Shown here piece by piece: positions 59,195-64,000 of a DNA stretch of 64,000 nt. Under the pieces are notes generated by a model that saw only the letters and a list, made by a program, of their open reading frames with translations, ran no database searches and was not told the DNA's origin. The translations under genes and the position numbers were made by a program. The stretch's first letter is position 1. Every line of letters starts with the position of its first letter. Origin of the DNA: Colimorpha_A sp900556615 (GTDB lineage Bacteria; Bacillota; Clostridia; Oscillospirales; CAG-272); assembly GCA_963598415.1 (NCBI GenBank), contig CAVBUH010000047.1, positions 124,001-188,000 of the forward strand, in the 5' to 3' direction.

Positions 59195-60694
59195 TTACTT
59201 GTCGTTCGGTAATGACTTCATTGTGGGGAACAGCAAAACGTCTCTTATTGACGCACTGTCGGTAAGCAGCATGACAAGTCTGTCAACACCGAACCCAAGT
59301 CCGCCCGTAGGAGGAAGCCCATATTCAAGCGCCGTCACATAATCGTAATCAACCTCCGCGTTGCAGTTGGGCTCCTCAGCTTTCTTAATCCTCACCTGAC
59401 GTTCAAAGCGTTCCTTTTGATCAATAGGATCGTTAAGCTCACTGAAAGCGTTACCGAATTCCATACAGTTAATAAAATATTCAAACCTTTCGGTAAATTG
59501 AGGCTCGTCCGCTTTTCTCTTGGCAAGGGGACTGTTTTCCACGGGATAATCATAGATAAATGTCGGCTGAACCAGCTTGTCCTCAACATAAGCATCAAAA
59601 AATTCAGCAAGAACAGTGCCTTTAGAAGCATCGGCAGAAATCTCAATATGATGCGCCTTTGCATCGGCACGGGCCTCCTCGTCACTCTGCCAGCTATAGT
59701 AATCGACACCGGAGTATTTTTTAACGGCTTCGGTCATAGAGAGACGCTCCCAATGACTCATATCAATTTCCGTCCCTTGATATGTTATCTTCATAGAACC
59801 GCAGATATTCAGTGTAAGACGCTTATAAAGCTCTTCTACAAGATCCATCATACCCTTGTAATCGGTATAGGCTTGGTAAAGCTCTATTGTAGTAAATTCA
59901 GGATTATGGCGGGGATCCATCCCCTCGTTTCTGAATATTCTTCCTACTTCATATACACGGTTCATGCCGCCGACGATAAGACGCTTCAGATACAGCTCCG
60001 TCTCGATTCTGAGGTACATATCCATATCCAGCGTATTATGATGCGTTTTGAAGGGGCGCGCCGACGCACCGATTTCAAGAGGCACAAGAATAGGAGTATC
60101 AACCTCAAGAAAATCCTTTGAATCAAGATACGCCCTTATCTCCGAGAGAATACGAGAACGCTTTATAAAGGTTTCCTTTACCTCAGGATTGACAATAAGG
60201 TCAACATATCTCTGTCTGTAACGCAAATCCGTATTGGTAAGTCCGTGAAATTTTTCGGGAAGCGGCAAAAGCGACTTTGAAAGTAGCTTAATCTTTTGAG
60301 CGTGTATAGAGATCTCTCCTGTTTTCGTTCTGAAAGCAAAGCCCTCAAGACCTATTATATCGCCAATATCCCACTTCTTGAAAGAAGCATACTCCTCATC
60401 TCCGACATCGTCGCGGCGAACGTAGCTCTGTATTCTTCCGTTGCCGTCATAAATATCGCAGAAAGATGCCTTGCCCATAATTCTGCGGCTCATGATTCTG
60501 CCGGCTATCGAGACGTTTTTCCCCTCGTATTCATCAAAGGCTTCTTTTATATCCGAGCTTTTGGCGGTTACGTCATATTTAGTATTTACAAACGGATCAA
60601 GTCCATTCGCTTTCAGGTCGGAGAGCTTATCGCGGCGAATCTTGAGTATTTCGGCAAGCTCCTGTTCTTCCGTATTCAGTATGTTATTATCCAT
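59195..60694 (-). CDS. lysS: Lysyl-tRNA synthetase (class II)
   Basis: A 499-residue class II synthetase. The anticodon-binding OB fold (about 55-170) precedes the catalytic domain: motif 2 FRNEGMDPRHNPEFTTIELY and motif 3 GLPPTGGLGFGVDRLVMLLT are intact. ATG 60694 is used; a TTG two codons upstream is nearer to AAAGGG. The gene follows greA by 14 bases, a standard Firmicutes pair. The island with integrase-like repeats abuts its 3' end. Confidence 0.97.
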   Translation of the reverse strand: MDNNILNTEEQELAEILKIRRDKLSDLKANGLDPFVNTKYDVTAKSSDIKEAFDEYEGKNVSIAGRIMSRRIMGKASFCDIYDGNGRIQSYVRRDDVGDEEYASFKKWDIGDIIGLEGFAFRTKTGEISIHAQKIKLLSKSLLPLPEKFHGLTNTDLRYRQRYVDLIVNPEVKETFIKRSRILSEIRAYLDSKDFLEVDTPILVPLEIGASARPFKTHHNTLDMDMYLRIETELYLKRLIVGGMNRVYEVGRIFRNEGMDPRHNPEFTTIELYQAYTDYKGMMDLVEELYKRLTLNICGSMKITYQGTEIDMSHWERLSMTEAVKKYSGVDYYSWQSDEEARADAKAHHIEISADASKGTVLAEFFDAYVEDKLVQPTFIYDYPVENSPLAKRKADEPQFTERFEYFINCMEFGNAFSELNDPIDQKERFERQVRIKKAEEPNCNAEVDYDYVTALEYGLPPTGGLGFGVDRLVMLLTDSASIRDVLLFPTMKSLPNDK

Positions 60695-60708
60695 CGGCAA
60701 TGATCCCT

Positions 60709-61182
60709 TTACTTTGATATTTCAAGTATACGAAGCTTTACAAGTCCGCCGGGAGTAGTCACACTCACGGTATCTCCAACCTTCGCCCCGATAATAGCGC
60801 TTCCGATAGGCGACTGATCGGAAATTTTGTCAAGAAGCGGATCCGCCTCCGTTGAACCCACAAGGGTATAGGTGATCTCTTCTTCAAAATCTTCATCGTA
60901 TACCTTAACTATATTTCCGACATTAACAACATCTGTGCTGACCTCACTGTCGGAAATCACCTTGACATGCTTAAGGCTTTCCTCAAGCTCATTGATACGC
61001 GCTTCGGTCTTTGCCTGTTCATTTTTGGCTTCATCATATTCGCTATTTTCCGAAAGGTCTCCAAAGGACAGCGCAACCCTTATCGCTTCAACGACTTCTT
61101 TTCTTTTAGTTGTTTTCAGGTATTCAAGTTCATCCTGAAGCTTTTTTAGACCTTCTTCGGTAACCACAATTTCTTTTGACAT
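60709..61182 (-). CDS. greA: Transcription elongation factor GreA
   Basis: A 157-residue factor that stimulates RNA cleavage by backtracked RNA polymerase. The N-terminal coiled coil carries the acidic tip in FGDLSENSEYDEAKNEQA, and the FKBP-like C-terminal domain reads PIGSAIIGAKVGDTVSVTTP. ATG 61182 has GGAG nine bases upstream; the longer open frame has no support. Confidence 0.97.
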   Translation of the reverse strand: MSKEIVVTEEGLKKLQDELEYLKTTKRKEVVEAIRVALSFGDLSENSEYDEAKNEQAKTEARINELEESLKHVKVISDSEVSTDVVNVGNIVKVYDEDFEEEITYTLVGSTEADPLLDKISDQSPIGSAIIGAKVGDTVSVTTPGGLVKLRILEISK

Positions 61183-61291
61183 GATATTCTCCGTTTTCCG
61201 GCGGCGAAAGTAGTATTTATTTTGATATTGACTCGGATTGCAGAACAGCACCGCCGCTATCCGCTTCCTGAAACGGGTTCAACCCCGGTAT

Positions 61292-62503
61292 TTACTGATT
61301 GAGAGCCTTAACCGCCGCGATAAGCTGGTTATCATTCTCATCGGTCAGTTTGTAGAAATTTATACTTGAAGCCTCCTCGGAAAGCTCTATTTCAATATCA
61401 GGAGTTATCCCGATACCGTCATAGTTTTCTGAGTATGGAGGATTATATCTTCCCGTTGATATTTTAAAGGCAGAACCATCCTTCAGCGTAAAAAATCTCT
61501 GCAAAACGCCTTTCCCATAGGTGGTAGTTCCTACAAGAACCGCATCATAATCACCGTGTTCGGTATAATCCTTGAGCGCACAGGTAAAAAGCTCGGCAGC
61601 GCTTGCCGTCCGGCTGTTTGTCAGTACCGCAACCTTTGCGTCAAGAAAAGAAGCGTCGGATTTATAATGATCTTCCTCGCCCGTATTGTAATATATATGA
61701 GCAATCGGTCCTTCAGGCAGTAAATAATCCAGCACTTCGACAATGCTGTTCAATTCTCCTCCGCCGTTATTACGAAGATCAAATACAAATTTCGTACATC
61801 CGGAAGACCGAAGTTCTTCAATCGCATTCTTAAATTGCTCCGGCGTTGTCGAATTAAATTCGGAAATTCTTATGAAACCGACATCTCCGCTCCCCCCGTA
61901 AACATGATATGTCACGCTGAGAGTCTTAACCTCACGTCTTTCACAGATAACGGTCGTTTCCTCGCTTCCTCTCCTAACTGACAGCTCGACCTGAGTACCC
62001 TTATCCCCCTTGATAAGATCAAGAGCGGCATAATAACCGATTTCCGATATGCGCTGTCCTTCCACCCCGGTAATAATATCTCCCTCAAGAAGTCCAGACT
62101 CTGCGGCTGGAGAATCGGGAAGAATACTGATTATCTCTATGCTCTCGTTCCCTGTATCATATATAACATTGACTCCGATGCCCACTGCATTTCCGTTTTG
62201 TTCATTTTTAAACGCATCATACTCATCGCTTGTCATATACATTGAATAGTTATCCCCGATTCCTGAGAGATAACCTCTGATCACCGCAGCATTCAGCGCG
62301 TCATCGTCAATTTCTCCGATATAATATTTTCTTACAATTTCATCAACACTGAGAAGCTTGTCAAAATAAGAATACCCGGAGAGTGTCTCATTCAGTTTTG
62401 TATTATACTTTTGCTCAAAAAAAAGAAAAGACGCATTGAAGGTAACGACAACCGCAATAATGGCAACAATAATCACCGCATAAAGAGGAATTTTCTTTGA
62501 CAT
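61292..62503 (-). CDS. C-terminal processing peptidase (S41, PDZ)
   Basis: A 403-residue CtpA-like protease with a signal anchor (about 6-30), a PDZ domain (SPAAESGLLEGDIITGVEGQ) and the S41 core: FDLRNNGGGELNSIVEVLDY, the catalytic Ser in TNSRTASAAELFT and Lys in GTTTYGKGVLQRF. It acts on the outer membrane face, often on cell-wall hydrolases or sporulation signalling proteins. ATG 62503 with GAAAGG upstream is chosen. It lies downstream of an M23 hydrolase-type gene, a common ftsEX-M23-ctpA order. Confidence 0.93.
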   Translation of the reverse strand: MSKKIPLYAVIIVAIIAVVVTFNASFLFFEQKYNTKLNETLSGYSYFDKLLSVDEIVRKYYIGEIDDDALNAAVIRGYLSGIGDNYSMYMTSDEYDAFKNEQNGNAVGIGVNVIYDTGNESIEIISILPDSPAAESGLLEGDIITGVEGQRISEIGYYAALDLIKGDKGTQVELSVRRGSEETTVICERREVKTLSVTYHVYGGSGDVGFIRISEFNSTTPEQFKNAIEELRSSGCTKFVFDLRNNGGGELNSIVEVLDYLLPEGPIAHIYYNTGEEDHYKSDASFLDAKVAVLTNSRTASAAELFTCALKDYTEHGDYDAVLVGTTTYGKGVLQRFFTLKDGSAFKISTGRYNPPYSENYDGIGITPDIEIELSEEASSINFYKLTDENDNQLIAAVKALNQ

Positions 62504-62814
62504 TAAGCTAACCTTTCTTCCGAAACGAATATCATCGGATATATACTCCGGGGCTGCTGCATGAATGCAAACAGCCCCGCGACGTCTGTCCTGCCGCTGA
62601 AAACGATTAAAGCATATAGACCATCGGCAAAAGCCGAACAAATCATCGTTAATTGTTTTCTAAAACAATTTAAATTTCCCCAAAAGCCGCTCTTACCATT
62701 CCATACGGAATTACGTCGGGAAAATATCCGCTCATAATCAAGCGAATCCTTCTCAGCAAAGAGCGGATAACTGCCTTTTTATATTATTATCTTAAATCTT
62801 TCATTTAACGCCAA
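62504..62814 (-). other. Gap between the M23 and S41 genes with two hairpins
   Basis: About 310 bases. ATCCGCTC/GAGCGGAT (62724-62770) with ATTTT after it on the minus strand is a likely terminator of the M23 gene. GGGGCTG/CAGCCCC (about 62551-62579) lies in the leader of the S41 gene. No ORF. Confidence 0.5.
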
Positions 62815-63999
62815 TCAGGAATATTTAAGCAAGCCTTTGGCAACCGGATCCACCATTTTACCGTTATTATTTATTACAAGCATATTTTTAACAAGGGGAT
62901 TCGTCGTCGAGCCGTTAATCCGGACTTCAAAATGAAGATGATATCCGGAAGAGTTTCCCGTAGAACCAATCTTTGCTATAACCTGCCCCCGTTCTACCTT
63001 ATCTCCTGCTTTAACAAGGAGTTTGCTGCAATGCGCATAAAGTGTTGCTTTATTTCCGCCGTGGTCAATCAGTATGTAGTATCCGTAGCTGCTGTTATAC
63101 AAAGCCTTAAGTACTTTCCCGTCATTCGCCGCATAAATATTAGAACCGTACTTAGCGGGGATATCGACTCCGAGATGAAAATCCTTTTCTCCCCAAAGTA
63201 TTCGCCAGCCGTATTTGGAACTGATCGTTCTGTAGTTACTGTCAACCGGCCACAACAGCGCTCCCTTGGCTTCCGCAATCTGCTGCTCCTCGTATTCCTT
63301 GAGCAGCTTTTTCAGTTCATCATCCAGCGCCGCATCCTTCTTGGCTGCGTCCTGCTGCGCTTTCTTGGCAGCCGCTTCATCCTTCTCAAGCTGTGCAATC
63401 AGCTTCTCTGCCGCCTGAAGCTTTTCTGAGAGCTGATTCTGTGACTCGTTCTGATAAGCGCCCAATTCCTCATACTCATTCTTCTTCTGAGAAAGGGAGC
63501 TTTTCAGAGCGTCGAGATCGCTGACCTCCTGTTCAAGCTCATCCATCAACGTCTGTTCATAAGTCAGCACAGAACCTAAATTGTCAACTCTTGTTATAAA
63601 ATCAATTAAATTCTCAGAGCTTACAAGCAGTTCAAGATAATTTTGAGTTCCGTCTTCATATGATATGCGGAGACGCTCTAAAAAATCATTATATTTCTGC
63701 GATATTTGATTTTCCCTATCAGCTATTTGAATCTCCTTATCCTTTATAAGAACTTCATACTTCTCTATAAGCTCCGCCGTATCATCAATATTGGATTGTA
63801 TATAGTGAATCTGCTGATCAAGCTGCTCCTTTTCCGCAGTAGCGTTTTCGATATCCTTTCCCAACGAATCAATTTTCGCCTCATATTCAGCGATTTTCTT
63901 TTCGTTTGCCGAAATTTTATCCTTCACCGCCTGTATATCTGCCTCAGTTATTTTTGCTGCCCCCGACTCTAAAGTATTGAAAGGAAAATACACAGCCAT
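62815..63999 (-). CDS. M23 peptidase with coiled coil (EnvC-like), 5' end off window
   Basis: At least 394 residues. A long coiled coil (about 15-245) is followed by a LytM/M23 domain with zinc motifs HLGVDIP (HxxxD) and HLHFEV (HxH), and GWRILWGEKDFHLGVD. The arrangement matches EnvC/PcsB-like hydrolases activated by FtsEX. The first visible Met (63999) lies two bases from the window edge and no signal peptide precedes it in the window, so the true start is probably outside. The S41 protease gene follows on the same strand. Confidence 0.88.
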   Translation of the reverse strand: MAVYFPFNTLESGAAKITEADIQAVKDKISANEKKIAEYEAKIDSLGKDIENATAEKEQLDQQIHYIQSNIDDTAELIEKYEVLIKDKEIQIADRENQISQKYNDFLERLRISYEDGTQNYLELLVSSENLIDFITRVDNLGSVLTYEQTLMDELEQEVSDLDALKSSLSQKKNEYEELGAYQNESQNQLSEKLQAAEKLIAQLEKDEAAAKKAQQDAAKKDAALDDELKKLLKEYEEQQIAEAKGALLWPVDSNYRTISSKYGWRILWGEKDFHLGVDIPAKYGSNIYAANDGKVLKALYNSSYGYYILIDHGGNKATLYAHCSKLLVKAGDKVERGQVIAKIGSTGNSSGYHLHFEVRINGSTTNPLVKNMLVINNNGKMVDPVAKGLLKYS

Positions 64000-64000
64000 C

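Noticed and set aside
1..64000. CRISPR array, rRNA genes, replication origin, complete prophage
   Set aside because: No regularly spaced direct repeats with unique spacers, no rRNA sequence, no DnaA-box cluster and no phage structural genes were seen.

Overview
The window looks like chromosomal DNA from an uncultured, spore-forming, low-to-mid GC Clostridia (Firmicutes), probably of gut origin. The reasons are a complete sigma-K-type sigma factor next to a SipL-like LysM/DUF3794 protein, strong AGGAGG-type ribosome binding sites, canonical TTGACA-17-TATAAT promoters, U-tailed terminators, a dcw cluster headed by mraZ, and secreted GH2/GH36/GH127-type glycosidases. This is inference from gene content; no marker search was possible.

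Layout. 0-5 kb: 5' part of mnmE, a small Cys/Asp-rich membrane protein, a stalk-domain membrane protein with a VanY-type carboxypeptidase, then tRNA-Thr and tRNA-Tyr followed by a scar of hairpin arrays and small ORFs. 5-9.4 kb: alpha/beta hydrolase, LRR lipoprotein, tRNA-Ser, mutY, tRNA-Gly and tRNA-Val. 9.9-23 kb: LacI regulator, rpsB-tsf, and a minus-strand glycan locus (GH2 lipoprotein, GH36 lipoprotein, anchored protein, SDR, decayed second GH2). 23.5-28 kb: M18 aminopeptidase, sigK, sipL-like gene. 28.6-37 kb: rimM-trmD, murJ, O-antigen-ligase-like protein, two DUF4330-like proteins, HPr, uvrC. 36.9-51.7 kb: rsmD-coaD and a dcw cluster (mraZ, rsmH, ftsL-like, SpoVD/FtsI-like PBP, murE, murF, mraY, ftsW, murG, ftsQ, ftsZ) that lacks murD, murC and murB. 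52-54 kb: YdcF protein and a GNAT. 54-59 kb: an island (metG 3' fragment, GH127-like enzyme, AraC regulator, GLUG protein) bounded by direct repeats resembling integrase 3' ends. 59-64 kb: lysS-greA, S41 protease, and an M23 peptidase running off the window.

The most striking feature is a set of short non-coding interspersed repeats. Family R1 (about 180 bp, TTAAGGCAATACCGC-type terminal inverted repeats) has ten full, partial or derivative copies here. Family R2 (about 160 bp) has five, one of them nested inside an R1 copy. R3 is a single 189-bp element with 21-bp inverted repeats. They sit almost exactly at gene 3' ends, and twice their terminal TTAA supplies the stop codon of the host gene (murE and the vanY-like gene). 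Other notable points are strong ribosome binding sites placed before AUA codons (PBP, rsmD), a murJ frame with no standard start, a 12-bp hairpin over the murE start, and a three-box MraZ operator.
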